From the NCBI RefSeq assembly GCF_024198215.1, contig NZ_JAKCFA010000020.1, forward strand, positions 62,001 to 126,000: DNA of 64,000 nt. The letters are read 5' to 3'. Below, one piece after another: positions 52,571-60,381 of the stretch. The position numbers and the translations under genes are program-made. The stretch's first letter is position 1. Each line of letters starts with the position of its first letter. This stretch comes from Myxococcus qinghaiensis (lineage in GTDB: Bacteria > Myxococcota > Myxococcia > Myxococcales > Myxococcaceae). The notes under the pieces were generated by a model, which was not told the DNA's origin, did not search any database, and saw only the letters and a list, made by a program, of their open reading frames with translations.

Positions 52571-52650
52571 ACGGAGGCACTGCCTCCGTGAGGTACCGAA
52601 GCCAGGATGCCGGCCGACCAGGAGTCGCCGGTCTCCTGGCTTCTCCTTTT
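52571..52650 (+). terminator. Paired hairpins terminating lon
   Basis: The first hairpin, ACGGAGGC/GCCTCCGT (52571-52589, loop ACT), lacks a T-run. The second is long: GCCAGGA (52601-52607) pairs with TCCTGGC (52634-52640) around an inner CCGG-C-CGAC/GTCGCCGG stem with a bulge, and is followed by TTCTCCTTTT. The second is a good rho-independent terminator. Confidence 0.8.
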
Positions 52651-52685
52651 CGGGGGAGCGGCGCTTCGGGGTACAACGTGCTCCG

Positions 52686-54386
52686 GTGGCTCCTCGCGCG
52701 CGACTCGCCTGGTGGTGTCTTCTGCTGGCCTGGGTGACCGGGGCCTGCGGGCCGTGCGGCTTCCAGCCCGACGCGGGCGTCAAGGTGGTGGTGCCCGCCA
52801 TGCCCACCACGCTCGACTGGAGTCACTCGGACCCCGAGAGCTGGGCCAATTATCCGGTGATGCTGGCCACGCAGCGGGGGCTGACGGTGCTGGGCGCGGA
52901 CCACTCGGTCCAGCCCGGGTTGGCGGAGCGCTGGGAGCGGGCTCGCGACGAGAAGGGCCGCGAGGTCTACGTCTTCCACCTGCGGCGGGACGTGCACTGG
53001 TCCGATGGCTCGCGGCTCACCGCGCGCGACTTCGTCGTGGGGTGGAGGCGTGCGCTTCGAGGGCGGGAGCGCGGGGAGATGGCGGACCTGGATGGCGCGT
53101 CGGAGGTGCTGGCGCTCCAGGAGCGCATGGCGCCGGAGGCGGAGATCCGCGCGGCGATGGAGCGCGTGGGCGTGGAGGCCGTGGACGCGCACACCCTGCG
53201 GGTGACGCTGGTGCATCCGCGCAGCTACTTCCTGGCTCGCGTGGCCAACGTCTACATCTTCTATCCAGCGCCGGCCGCGGACCTGGAGGGCAGGGCGGAC
53301 GAGGAGGTCCGCGACTACTTCGACCGGCCTCGGGATGGGCGTCCGCTGGCGCTGGGGCCGTACCGCGTGGAGAGCTGGGACCGCGCGGGCGAGCGGGTGC
53401 GGCTGGTGTACAACCCGCGCTCCGCGTTTCCGCCGCCGATGGTGCCCGGTGAGGCGCCCGTGCCCGTCATCACGTTGATGAAGTCGGAGATTGGCCCGGC
53501 GCTGTATGAGCGGGGCCGCGTGGACTTCGTGTTCGTGGACAGCGCGGCGGCCCTGCGCGTGAAGCGACCTGGAGACCTGCAGCGCGAGCCGTTGCTGTCG
53601 ACGTACTACCTGGCGTTCAACACGGAGCGCGCTCCGCTGGACAGGCCCGAGGTTCGTCGCGCGCTGTCACGGGCATTGGACCGCGAGGCGCTCGTGGCGG
53701 GGTTGCTGCCGGCGGCGCGTCCGTCGCATGTGTTGTTGCCTCCGGAGCTTCCGGGGGCGGCCTCGACGGAGGAGGCGGCGCGTCTTCCGCACTACGAGCC
53801 TGAGCGTGCGAAGCAGGAGCTGGCCGGGGTGCCTGGGTTGGAGCGGCCGTTGCGGCTTGTGTATCGCTCGGGCGACAACTTCGTGCCGGAGGTCGCCATC
53901 GCGGAGCGTGTGGCGGCGCAGCTGGCTCGCGTAGGTGTGCAGGTGGTGTTGGAGGCGCGGTCGGACTTCACGGCGGAGGTGGCGCGGCGTACGGCGCAGG
54001 GGCCTCGCGCGTATGACCTGTATCTGCGTCGGTTGGGCGGGGACTACGCGCACCCGAACACGTTCTTCACGCTCTTCGAGCGCGAGGGCAACCATCAGAC
54101 GGGCTGGGAGACGCAGGCGGGTGGGGAGCCGATGAGCCGCTTCGAGCGACTCCTGGAAGCGGCGGATGGTGAAGCGGATGAGGCTCGCGCTCATGCGCTG
54201 TACACCCAGGCGCAGGAGGTGCTGGTGGGGGAGCAGGCGGTGATTGCGCCCATCTATCACCCGGACCGCTACTACCGTGCGCGGGCCACGCTGCGGGGCC
54301 TGGATGTGGACCCGTTCAACTTCCTGGCGCTGCGCACGCTGCGGCAGTCCACTCCGGAACCGAAGCAGGCCGAGGTGGTGCCATGA
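52686..54386 (+). CDS. Peptide ABC transporter substrate-binding lipoprotein (family 5)
   Basis: A 566-residue solute-binding protein of the OppA/DppA type. It has a lipoprotein signal (AWWCLLLAWVTGAC, lipobox VTGAC). The family blocks are TTLDWSHSDPESWANYPVMLATQRGLTVLG, GLAERWERARDEKGREVYVFHLRRDVHWSDGSRLTARDFVVGWRRAL, TYYLAFNTERAPLDRPEVRRALSRALDREALV, and the C-terminal VGEQAVIAPIYHPDRYY. It would bind oligopeptides in the periplasm for import through the two permeases that follow. GTG start at 52686. Its last codons AEVVP-stop lie in an 18-base repeat also found just before the permease gene. Confidence 0.9.
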   Translation: MAPRARLAWWCLLLAWVTGACGPCGFQPDAGVKVVVPAMPTTLDWSHSDPESWANYPVMLATQRGLTVLGADHSVQPGLAERWERARDEKGREVYVFHLRRDVHWSDGSRLTARDFVVGWRRALRGRERGEMADLDGASEVLALQERMAPEAEIRAAMERVGVEAVDAHTLRVTLVHPRSYFLARVANVYIFYPAPAADLEGRADEEVRDYFDRPRDGRPLALGPYRVESWDRAGERVRLVYNPRSAFPPPMVPGEAPVPVITLMKSEIGPALYERGRVDFVFVDSAAALRVKRPGDLQREPLLSTYYLAFNTERAPLDRPEVRRALSRALDREALVAGLLPAARPSHVLLPPELPGAASTEEAARLPHYEPERAKQELAGVPGLERPLRLVYRSGDNFVPEVAIAERVAAQLARVGVQVVLEARSDFTAEVARRTAQGPRAYDLYLRRLGGDYAHPNTFFTLFEREGNHQTGWETQAGGEPMSRFERLLEAADGEADEARAHALYTQAQEVLVGEQAVIAPIYHPDRYYRARATLRGLDVDPFNFLALRTLRQSTPEPKQAEVVP

Positions 54387-54457
54387 CAGTGCATGTGGCG
54401 CTGTCCGCGACGTGGCTGCTCCCGGCGGAGCCGCACCGCGCCGAGGTGGTGCCATGA
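54369..54457 (+). repeat. 18-bp direct repeat spanning the binding protein-permease junction
   Basis: GCCGAGGTGGTGCCATGA occurs at 54369-54386 (end of the binding-protein gene, TGA included) and again at 54440-54457 (around the permease ATG), 71 bases apart. Because the first copy ends in a stop and the second contains the permease start in the form ATGA, the original gene pair probably overlapped by ATGA before the 71-base duplication. Confidence 0.7.
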
Positions 54458-55338
54458 GGTCGGTGCTCCAGAAGCTGGCGCGACAGCTCGTGCTGGTGCC
54501 GCTCGTGGCGGTGGCTTCGTACTTCCTCATGGCGATGTTGCCGCTCACCACCGAGAGCGAAGCGAAGCGGCAGGTGTCACCGGAGCTGGCGGCTTCGTAT
54601 CGACGGGACCTGGGCATCGGCGAGCCGCTGGGCTTCCTTCGGCCTTGGCAGAAGCTCTGGCGCGGCGAGCGTCTCGGCACGAGCGCGCAAGGTGTCACCG
54701 GCGACGAACTGGCGCGCAAGCTGTCCGGCAGTGTCGGCGTGGGGCTGCTTGCGCTCCCGCTCGCGCTGACGTGGGCGCTTGGCTTCGCGATGGTGCGCAC
54801 TCGCTGGCGTCGGGGCCGATGGGCCGCGCTCGGCGACGTCGTGCCCGCGCTGGCATTCGGCACCCCTGTCTTCATCCCCGCGCTCCTCCTGGCGCCCGCT
54901 GTCGTGGAGCGCGGCAACATGCTGCCGGAGCTTTGCGCCGCACTCGTCACGTCCATCTGGCCCGGCATCTTCCTGGGCACGCTGGTGGGGGACTCGCTGG
55001 AGACGGAGCTGTCGCGCGACTACGTACGCACCGCCTTGGGCAAGGGACTCGCTCCAGGCACGGTGCTGCGCCGTCATGTGTTGCCCAATGTCCTGCCCGC
55101 GTTGCTGGACGCGATAGGGCCCGTGGCGACGGCCTTGCTCGCTGGTTCGTTCGCCGCCGAGCGCGTCCTGGGCCTTCCGTACTTCGGACAGCTCTACGTG
55201 CTGGCCGTTCTCAACAAGCAGGTGGCAGTCGTCGTGGTGGCCACCACCACCTTCGCTTCGCTGCTCGTCGTCGTCAGCCTCGCCGTCGAGCTGACCCGGT
55301 ACGCGGTGGATCCTCGCTCGCGGGAGGCTCGCGCGTGA
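54454..55338 (+). CDS. Peptide ABC transporter permease (DppB/OppB type)
   Basis: A 294-residue inner-membrane permease with about six membrane helices. The first is LVLVPLVAVASYFLMAML; others include GVGLLALPLALTWALGFAMV, VVPALAFGTPVFIPALLLAP and LYVLAVLNKQVAVVVVATTTFASLLVVVSLAVEL. The cytoplasmic EAA-type loop that contacts the ATPase is DYVRTALGKGLAPGTVLRRHVLPNVLPALL. ATG 54454 lies in the second copy of the 18-base repeat. No ATP-binding gene is in the window, so its motor must come from another locus. The 66-bp tandem repeat block follows its stop. Confidence 0.88.
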   Translation: MRSVLQKLARQLVLVPLVAVASYFLMAMLPLTTESEAKRQVSPELAASYRRDLGIGEPLGFLRPWQKLWRGERLGTSAQGVTGDELARKLSGSVGVGLLALPLALTWALGFAMVRTRWRRGRWAALGDVVPALAFGTPVFIPALLLAPAVVERGNMLPELCAALVTSIWPGIFLGTLVGDSLETELSRDYVRTALGKGLAPGTVLRRHVLPNVLPALLDAIGPVATALLAGSFAAERVLGLPYFGQLYVLAVLNKQVAVVVVATTTFASLLVVVSLAVELTRYAVDPRSREARA

Positions 55339-55672
55339 GGCCTGTTTCTGCAATCGCCTGCTCAGGAACGGAGTCGGGTGACTCGCTGCCTCAGCGCGCG
55401 TGTAGCGCTCGCCCCGCGCGCGCCTTCGTGAGGCCTCTGTCGTGTGAGGCGCTGATGCCACTCACGTGTTGCGCTCGCCCCGCGCGCGCCTTCGTGAGGC
55501 CTCTGCCGTGTGACGCGCTGATGCCACTCACGTGTTGCGCTCGCTCCGTGCATGGCTTCGAGAGCCAGGGTTCGGGTGACGAGCCGCGCTCTCGCACGTG
55601 TCGCGCTCGCCCCGGGCGGAGCCTTGTGCGCCAGAGGTCTGATGCCGCGCCGGCCCGATACAGGGTGCTCAC
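55339..55672. repeat. Tandem 66-bp repeats between the two permease genes
   Basis: A unit beginning GCGCTCGCCCCGCGCGCGCC starts at 55405, 55471, 55537 and 55603, each exactly 66 bases apart; the third and fourth copies have diverged. Related sequence upstream (TCGGGTGAC near 55374 and again near 55571) marks a degenerate partial copy from 55339. Since 66 is divisible by three, open frames run through it on both strands, but they lack start signals and are probably not genes. It breaks the usual close spacing of two permease genes. Confidence 0.85.
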
Positions 55673-56485
55673 ATGAGCCGCGTCCCTGCTCGTGCCCGCT
55701 TCGGGCTGCTCCTCCTCGTGGGGCTTGGCGTGCTGAGCCTCGTCGCCGGACGCCTGTTCCCTGACGTGCTCGCCAGCACCTGTCCGCTGGGCGAGGACCC
55801 GATGCGGCCGGACCGCACCGTGTGCGAGCTGGCCTTCGGTGGACTCTGGGTGTCTCTCGCCGTGGGCCTGTGCGCGGGCGGACTCTCCACGCTCATCGGC
55901 CTCATCGTCGCGGCCGTGGCACGACTCGTCGGCGGCGCCTGGGAGCAGGCCCTGCTGCGCGGCGTGGACGCTGTCTTCGCCCTGCCCGACGTGCTCGTGG
56001 TGATGGTGCTCCAGCTCGCGGGCCAGTCCCTCGCGGACGCGGGACACAGCGGAGGCCTGGGCCCCTTCGGATTGATGGTGGCCTCCCTCGCGCTCGTCGG
56101 CTGGGCGGGCCCCGCTCGCATGTTCCGCAACCGGCTCGCCACGCTGGAGGGACAGGAGTTCGTCGCCGCGGCGCGCGCGCTCGGCGGTGGTGGAACCCAC
56201 GTGCTGCGCGTCCACCTGTGGCCCGCGCTGCGGCCCTTCGCGCTCGCCGTGTTCCTCAGCCGCCTGCCCACCGCCATCCTCACCGAGTCCACCGTGAGCT
56301 TCTTCGGCATCGCCCGCATGGAGCCCATGTCCCTGGGGCGCTATCTGGGCACCAGCTACGCGGCCCTCATCTACGAGGGCGGCGCTCGCGTCGTGCTGCC
56401 CGCGTGGGCGCTGCTCGTCCTCCTGGTGCTCGGCGCGTCGCTCGCTTCACAGGCACTCTCAGCGAGCCCTCGCAAGGCCACCTGA
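55673..56485 (+). CDS. Peptide ABC transporter permease (DppC/OppC type)
   Basis: A 270-residue inner-membrane permease with about six helices: FGLLLLVGLGVLSLVAG, LAFGGLWVSLAVGLCAGGLSTLIGLIVAAVARLV, GPFGLMVASLALVGWAG, YEGGARVVLPAWALLVLLVLGASLASQAL. The ATPase-contact loop is EFVAAARALGGGGTHVLRVHLWPALRPFALAV, and GIARMEPMSLGRYLGTSYAALIYEGG matches the DppC family. It completes the binding protein-permease set. Separation from the first permease by the repeat block and the absence of ATPases are the odd points. ATG 55673 follows the repeats directly. Confidence 0.88.
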   Translation: MSRVPARARFGLLLLVGLGVLSLVAGRLFPDVLASTCPLGEDPMRPDRTVCELAFGGLWVSLAVGLCAGGLSTLIGLIVAAVARLVGGAWEQALLRGVDAVFALPDVLVVMVLQLAGQSLADAGHSGGLGPFGLMVASLALVGWAGPARMFRNRLATLEGQEFVAAARALGGGGTHVLRVHLWPALRPFALAVFLSRLPTAILTESTVSFFGIARMEPMSLGRYLGTSYAALIYEGGARVVLPAWALLVLLVLGASLASQALSASPRKAT

Positions 56486-56507
56486 GGAACCACCTGGGCA
56501 CCCGTGG

Positions 56508-56550
56508 GTGTGAGGAATTCCCACCGAGGAAATGTGGGTTCCCATCACAC
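56508..56550 (+). promoter_or_regulatory. Inverted repeat upstream of the response-regulator gene
   Basis: GTGTGAGGAATTCCCAC (56508-56524) and GTGGGTTCCCATCACAC (56534-56550) are imperfect inverted copies of each other with a nine-base spacer. The structure starts 23 bases after the permease stop and ends 29 bases before the response-regulator ATG. It may be the terminator of the transporter genes or a binding site. Confidence 0.5.
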
Positions 56551-56578
56551 GGAAACCTTTTGCCCAACCGGTGCCCTC

Positions 56579-57040
56579 ATGTCCCTGCCCACCACTGAAG
56601 AGACCATCCCCGTGCTCGGCCACGACGCGAAGGAACGCACGGACCGGAGTGACGACTTGAAGGTGGAGACCGTGCGCAGCTCGGTGCTCGTCGTGGAGGA
56701 TGATCCCTCCCACCGCGAAATCCTCGTCGAGATGCTGGCGGGCTGGGGTTACGAGCCCCTGCCCGTGGGCAGCGCCGAGGAGGCGGAGTTCGCCGTGCGC
56801 AACAAGCGCATGGACGCCGCCATCGTCGACGTGTTCCTCCCCGGGCGCAGCGGCGCCACCCTCATGTCCCGACTGCGCGAGCGCTTCCCCCAGGCGGTCC
56901 TCATCGGCGTGAGCGCGATGAGCGACGCGGCCATGGCGCGCAAGTGCAAGGGCCTGGGCGCGGACCTCTTCATCGGCAAGCCGCTCAACCCGGAGCGACT
57001 GTCCGAGGCGCTTCAGTCCAAGCACACCAGCTGGCACTGA
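56579..57040 (+). CDS. Response regulator receiver-domain protein
   Basis: A single-receiver protein of 153 residues. Residues about 34-150 form the REC domain: acidic pair Asp41-Asp42 (VLVVEDDPSHREIL), phospho-acceptor Asp84 (AAIVDVFLPGRSGATLM), switch Ser112 (GVSAMSD) and Lys134 (FIGKPLNPERL). There is no output domain, so it would act like a CheY- or Spo0F-type protein. The 33 N-terminal residues are charged and probably disordered. No histidine kinase is in the window. ATG 56579 is preferred over an upstream in-frame ATG because the latter lies inside the inverted repeat. Confidence 0.9.
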   Translation: MSLPTTEETIPVLGHDAKERTDRSDDLKVETVRSSVLVVEDDPSHREILVEMLAGWGYEPLPVGSAEEAEFAVRNKRMDAAIVDVFLPGRSGATLMSRLRERFPQAVLIGVSAMSDAAMARKCKGLGADLFIGKPLNPERLSEALQSKHTSWH

Positions 57041-57124
57041 GGCCAGGCGGCGGCGCACTCGGAGCGAGCCCCGAGAGGGGCGGTTCCGGTTGCGCCGCTC
57101 GCTCGAACGGTTGATGCTCGTCTC

Positions 57125-57670
57125 GTGAAGAACCTCGCTCCCGGCTTCCTGCTGGCCATGCCTCAGCTCGGGGACCCCAACTTCTATCGCTCGGTCATCC
57201 TGATGATTGAGCATGGGGAGTCCGGCTCCATGGGGCTCGTCGTCAACCGGGGTGCACCGCTGTCGCTGGGCGAGCTGGCGCGCGGGCAGAACCTGGACAT
57301 CCACACCGAGCGCACCAGCCAGTCCGTCTTCATCGGCGGCCCCGTCGAACCGCAGCGCGGCTTCGTGCTGCACGACGACGGCGGCGTGCTGGAGAAGCAC
57401 TCGGTGTTGCCCGGGCTGTTTCTCAGTGTGACGCTGGACGCGCTGGGCCCGCTGCTGGAGCGCGCCGCGCCCCGCCTGCGCTTCTGCCTGGGCTATGCGG
57501 GCTGGGGCCCCCGGCAGCTGGAGAGCGAAATCGCCGCCGGCTCGTGGCTCTTCACCGAGGCCAGCGCGGACGCCGTGCTGGAACTGGAGCCGGGCAAGTT
57601 GTGGGAGACGACATTGCGTGGCATGGGCGTGGACCCAGCCATGCTGGTGATGGGAAGGGGAATGAACTGA
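57125..57670 (+). CDS. YqgE/AlgH family protein
   Basis: A 181-residue protein of the UPF0301 (YqgE, AlgH) family. Blocks: LAPGFLLAMPQLGDPNFYRSVILMIEHGESGSMGLVVNR, FIGGPVEPQRGFVLH and RFCLGYAGWGPRQLESEIAAGSWLF. The family forms a two-domain fold of unknown biochemistry. GTG start at 57125. Its stop TGA overlaps the ATG of the bolA gene (TGATG), and the CGFS glutaredoxin gene follows, so the three are one operon. That link to Fe-S or iron homeostasis is inferred from the neighbours. Confidence 0.92.
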   Translation: MKNLAPGFLLAMPQLGDPNFYRSVILMIEHGESGSMGLVVNRGAPLSLGELARGQNLDIHTERTSQSVFIGGPVEPQRGFVLHDDGGVLEKHSVLPGLFLSVTLDALGPLLERAAPRLRFCLGYAGWGPRQLESEIAAGSWLFTEASADAVLELEPGKLWETTLRGMGVDPAMLVMGRGMN

Positions 57671-57927
57671 TGCTCGACGCAGACTTCGTCCGCAGCCGCA
57701 TCCTGGAGGCCCTGCCGGGCTCCGAGGTGGAAGTCCAGGACACCACGGGGACGGGGGACCACTTCGAGGCCCGTGTCGTCAGTCCCGACTTCGCCGGCAA
57801 GGCGATGGTGCAGCAACACCAGCTCGTGTATGCGCCGCTCCAGCAATGGCTGAAGTCGGGCGAACTGCATGCCCTGGCCCTTAAAACCTACTCGCCCGAG
57901 CAGTGGAAGAAGCTCGGGAACCGCTAA
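57670..57927 (+). CDS. bolA: BolA-family protein
   Basis: An 85-residue BolA protein. RSRILEALPGSEVEVQDTTGTGDHFEARVVSPDFAGKAMVQQHQLVYAPLQQWLKSGELHALALKTYSPEQW matches the family throughout, including the conserved His residues (DHFEARV and QQHQLVY) that ligate the shared 2Fe-2S cluster with monothiol glutaredoxins. It is followed after ten bases by the CGFS glutaredoxin gene. BolA-glutaredoxin pairs handle Fe-S cluster transfer and iron regulation. ATG 57670 overlaps the YqgE stop. Confidence 0.94.
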   Translation: MLDADFVRSRILEALPGSEVEVQDTTGTGDHFEARVVSPDFAGKAMVQQHQLVYAPLQQWLKSGELHALALKTYSPEQWKKLGNR

Positions 57928-57937
57928 GGAGACGTCC

Positions 57938-58258
57938 ATGACCCCCGAGCTCAAGGCGAAGTTCGACCAGCTCACCCAGGCGCACCCCATCGTCCTCTTC
58001 ATGAAGGGCAACGCCCTGTTCCCCCAGTGCGGCTTCTCCGCGCGGGCGCTGCAGATTCTCCAGCCCCACGGCCAGGTCTTCACGGTGGACGTGCTGGCGG
58101 ACCCGGAAGTCCGCCAGGGCATCAAGGACTACACGAACTGGCCCACCATTCCGCAGATCTTCATCCGCGGGCAGTTCGTCGGCGGCGTGGACATCCTGGC
58201 CGAGATTGCAGAGCGCGGCGAGCTGACCGACCTGGTCGCTGGCAAGCCCCCGGCCTGA
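57938..58258 (+). CDS. grxD: Monothiol glutaredoxin, CGFS type (Grx4 family)
   Basis: A 106-residue monothiol glutaredoxin. The active site is C31-G-F-S34 (FPQCGFSARA), the TNWPTIPQIFIRGQFVGGVDILAEI segment carries the cis-Pro and GSH-binding residues, and FMKG is the expected strand. These proteins deliver 2Fe-2S clusters and, with BolA, sense iron status. AAGGAG lies about seven bases before ATG 57938. It is the third gene of the YqgE-bolA-grxD unit. Confidence 0.95.
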   Translation: MTPELKAKFDQLTQAHPIVLFMKGNALFPQCGFSARALQILQPHGQVFTVDVLADPEVRQGIKDYTNWPTIPQIFIRGQFVGGVDILAEIAERGELTDLVAGKPPA

Positions 58259-58340
58259 CCCGGGGAGTGGGCTCGGGGGGGAGGGGAGATTTGCTCCCCG
58301 CCCGAGGCTAGGATGGGCGGCCGCTACCGCGAGGAACACC

Positions 58341-59783
58341 GTGGTCACCGCCACTCCGCCCAACACCTCCCAGAAGACCGAAGAGACCGCCGACCCGTCG
58401 GGTGCACCGCCGGCGGCCTCCGACATCGCCCCCACCAACGCCGCCGTCGTGTTGACCGAGGCCCCGCCGGGACCCGCGCCCGCGACGGTGGACCCCGATG
58501 ACCTGGTGGCCACGGCGAAGACGCCGACGCTGATGGAGAAGGTGCAGGCGTTCCGCACCCGGCACGAGAAGTGGGAGATGGCCGCCTTCTTCTTCGGCGG
58601 CTTCCTCTACGACATCATCTCGCTCAGCCGCATCGACGACACGCTGACGATGGTGCAGAGCTTCGCGTACCTGCTCATCCTCGCGTCCCTGCTCCTCTTG
58701 GAGCAGCGCTACCCGGAGGGCACGCCGCCTCCCGTGCTGCTGACGAAGGTGTGGCGCTGGCGCGAGGACGCCATCCACTTCTTCTTCGGAAGCCTGCTCA
58801 GCGTGTTCATGCTGCTCTTGTTCAAGAGCACGTCGGGCTTCATGCCGTACCTCTTCATCGTGGGCCTCTTCGGCCTGCTGGTGGCCAACGAGCTGCCGCG
58901 CTTCCGGCAGCTGGGCCCCATTGTCCGCGTGGGGCTGCTCAGCCTCTGCGTGACGATGTACTTCGCCTTCCTCCTGCCCGTGCTCATCGGCCGGATGGGC
59001 TTCTGGGTGTTCCTGCTCGCCGTGTCCCTGGGCTGTGCGAGCGTCTTCGGGCTGATGCGGTTGATGGAGCGGCTGCGCCCGGATGTCGAGTACGTGGTGC
59101 GCAAGGTGGCCCTGCCGGGCTTCGGCGTGCAGGCGGCGCTGCTGGTCTTCTACCTGGTGGGTGTCATCCCGCCCATTCCGCTGGCCGTGCAGTACTCGGG
59201 CATCTTCCACGAGGTGAAGCGCGTCAGCCCGGGCCTGTACCAGCTCACCTCGGTGGACGACTCCATCTGGTACAAGCCGTGGACGTGGTTCGGTCCGGAC
59301 TTCGTGATGCGGCCCGGCGACAAGCCGTACTACTTCTTCCGCATCTTCGCGCCGAAGAACTTCGCGCCCTACAAGGTCCGCGTGCGCTGGTACTACGACC
59401 ACCCGGAGAAGGGCTGGACGACCAGTGGCAACGGCTTCATCGCCAACGTCACCAGCAACGGGACGGACGGCGGCTACCGCTACTACGCCACGACGTCCAA
59501 CCTGAAGCCGGGCAACTGGCGCGTGGTGCTGGAGACGGAGGGAGGACACGAAATCAACCGCCTGTCCTTCACCGCCGGCGCGGACACGCGCGCAGAGCCT
59601 CGCGACCTCAAGGTGGAGTACTCCACCCTGAAGGAGATCATCCCCCTCTCCGCCGAGGAGTGGGAGAAGGAGAAGGCCCGCAAGCCGGCTGGGAAGGTCC
59701 CCGGCGAGACGACGCCGCCCGCGCCGGCTCCCCAGGCTCCCATGGAGGAAGCCCCCATGATGGAGGCCGCGCCCACGCCCTAG
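58341..59783 (+). CDS. DUF2914 membrane protein
   Basis: A 480-residue protein. The first 60 residues are low-complexity and charged. Around eight membrane segments follow between about residues 80 and 300 (MAAFFFGGFLYDII, FAYLLILASLLLLE, AIHFFFGSLLSVFMLLLF, YLFIVGLFGLLVANEL, VGLLSLCVTMYFAFLLPVLIG, FWVFLLAVSLGCASVFGL, VQAALLVFYLVGVIPPI). The C-terminal DUF2914 domain (KPYYFFRIFAPKNFAPYKVRVRWYYDHPEKGWTTSGNGFIANV, YRYYATTSNLKPGNWRVVLET) is a periplasmic beta-sandwich. A Pro/Glu-rich tail ends it. Function unknown, but many gene sets place DUF2914 proteins in envelope stress. GTG 58341 is the start. Confidence 0.85.
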   Translation: MVTATPPNTSQKTEETADPSGAPPAASDIAPTNAAVVLTEAPPGPAPATVDPDDLVATAKTPTLMEKVQAFRTRHEKWEMAAFFFGGFLYDIISLSRIDDTLTMVQSFAYLLILASLLLLEQRYPEGTPPPVLLTKVWRWREDAIHFFFGSLLSVFMLLLFKSTSGFMPYLFIVGLFGLLVANELPRFRQLGPIVRVGLLSLCVTMYFAFLLPVLIGRMGFWVFLLAVSLGCASVFGLMRLMERLRPDVEYVVRKVALPGFGVQAALLVFYLVGVIPPIPLAVQYSGIFHEVKRVSPGLYQLTSVDDSIWYKPWTWFGPDFVMRPGDKPYYFFRIFAPKNFAPYKVRVRWYYDHPEKGWTTSGNGFIANVTSNGTDGGYRYYATTSNLKPGNWRVVLETEGGHEINRLSFTAGADTRAEPRDLKVEYSTLKEIIPLSAEEWEKEKARKPAGKVPGETTPPAPAPQAPMEEAPMMEAAPTP

Positions 59784-59833
59784 TCACCGTGCGCGTCAGT
59801 CACTTCACCCTGGCCCTGTGAGATACTGAGCCC

Positions 59834-60367
59834 ATGCTCCCTCGTCGAAAGTCCTCGCAGGCGCGCTCCTGGCTGTTGCCGGGAACGCAACTCGATTACG
59901 AGATGGCGCGGACCGTCGACATGACGCTCGAGGACGGCGAGGACTTCGTGTCGGTGGTGGGCGGGCTGGCCATCTGGCACCTGGACCGGTGGCTCTCCGG
60001 CTCGCGCTCGACGATGTACTCGCTCTACGAGGCGCTGGGCGGCATGGTCCCCATGGGCCTGTCCACGCTGGAGCGCACCCACTTCGAGCAGCGGCTCAAG
60101 CAGCGCGTGGAGCGGGCCCTGCTCGACGGCGAGCTGAAGGTGCGCGAGGTGCCCCGGGTTCGTCAGGTGCCGCCCTCGTTCATCGAGCCGGTGCTCATCG
60201 AGCGTGAGGCTCCCCCGGTGGAGCGTCCCGTGCCTCCGCCTCCCGCGCCCGAGCAGGACATCGAGGCGCAGGTGCGCGCCCTGCGACAGGCCGCAGCCGA
60301 CGGCACTCCCTTCTGCGAGGAGTGCGCGAGGAAGGCCCTGCAAGACTCCCAGAAGCGCGCCGCTTGA
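59834..60367 (+). CDS. Hypothetical protein, 177 aa, next to DUF4123 gene
   Basis: A cytosolic-looking protein with a basic N-terminus (MLPRRKSSQARSWLLPGTQLDYEMARTVDMTLEDGEDFVSVVGGLAIWHLDRWL), a middle helical part (GLSTLERTHFEQRLKQRVERALLDGELKVREV) and a Pro-rich linker, then ALRQAAADGTPFCEECARKALQDSQKRAA with CxxC near the end. No signal or membrane helix. Its stop lies 15 bases from the DUF4123 ATG, so they are probably co-transcribed. By context it may be a type VI secretion-related partner, an effector-associated or Tap-interacting protein, but no family is recognised. Confidence 0.7.
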   Translation: MLPRRKSSQARSWLLPGTQLDYEMARTVDMTLEDGEDFVSVVGGLAIWHLDRWLSGSRSTMYSLYEALGGMVPMGLSTLERTHFEQRLKQRVERALLDGELKVREVPRVRQVPPSFIEPVLIEREAPPVERPVPPPPAPEQDIEAQVRALRQAAADGTPFCEECARKALQDSQKRAA

Positions 60368-60381
60368 GCGGGGGAACAAAG

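Noticed and set aside
55339..55672. Repeat protein encoded by the 66-bp units
   Set aside because: Open frames exist on both strands, but they have no ribosome site, no signal peptide and a composition like shadow frames. Not enough to call a gene.
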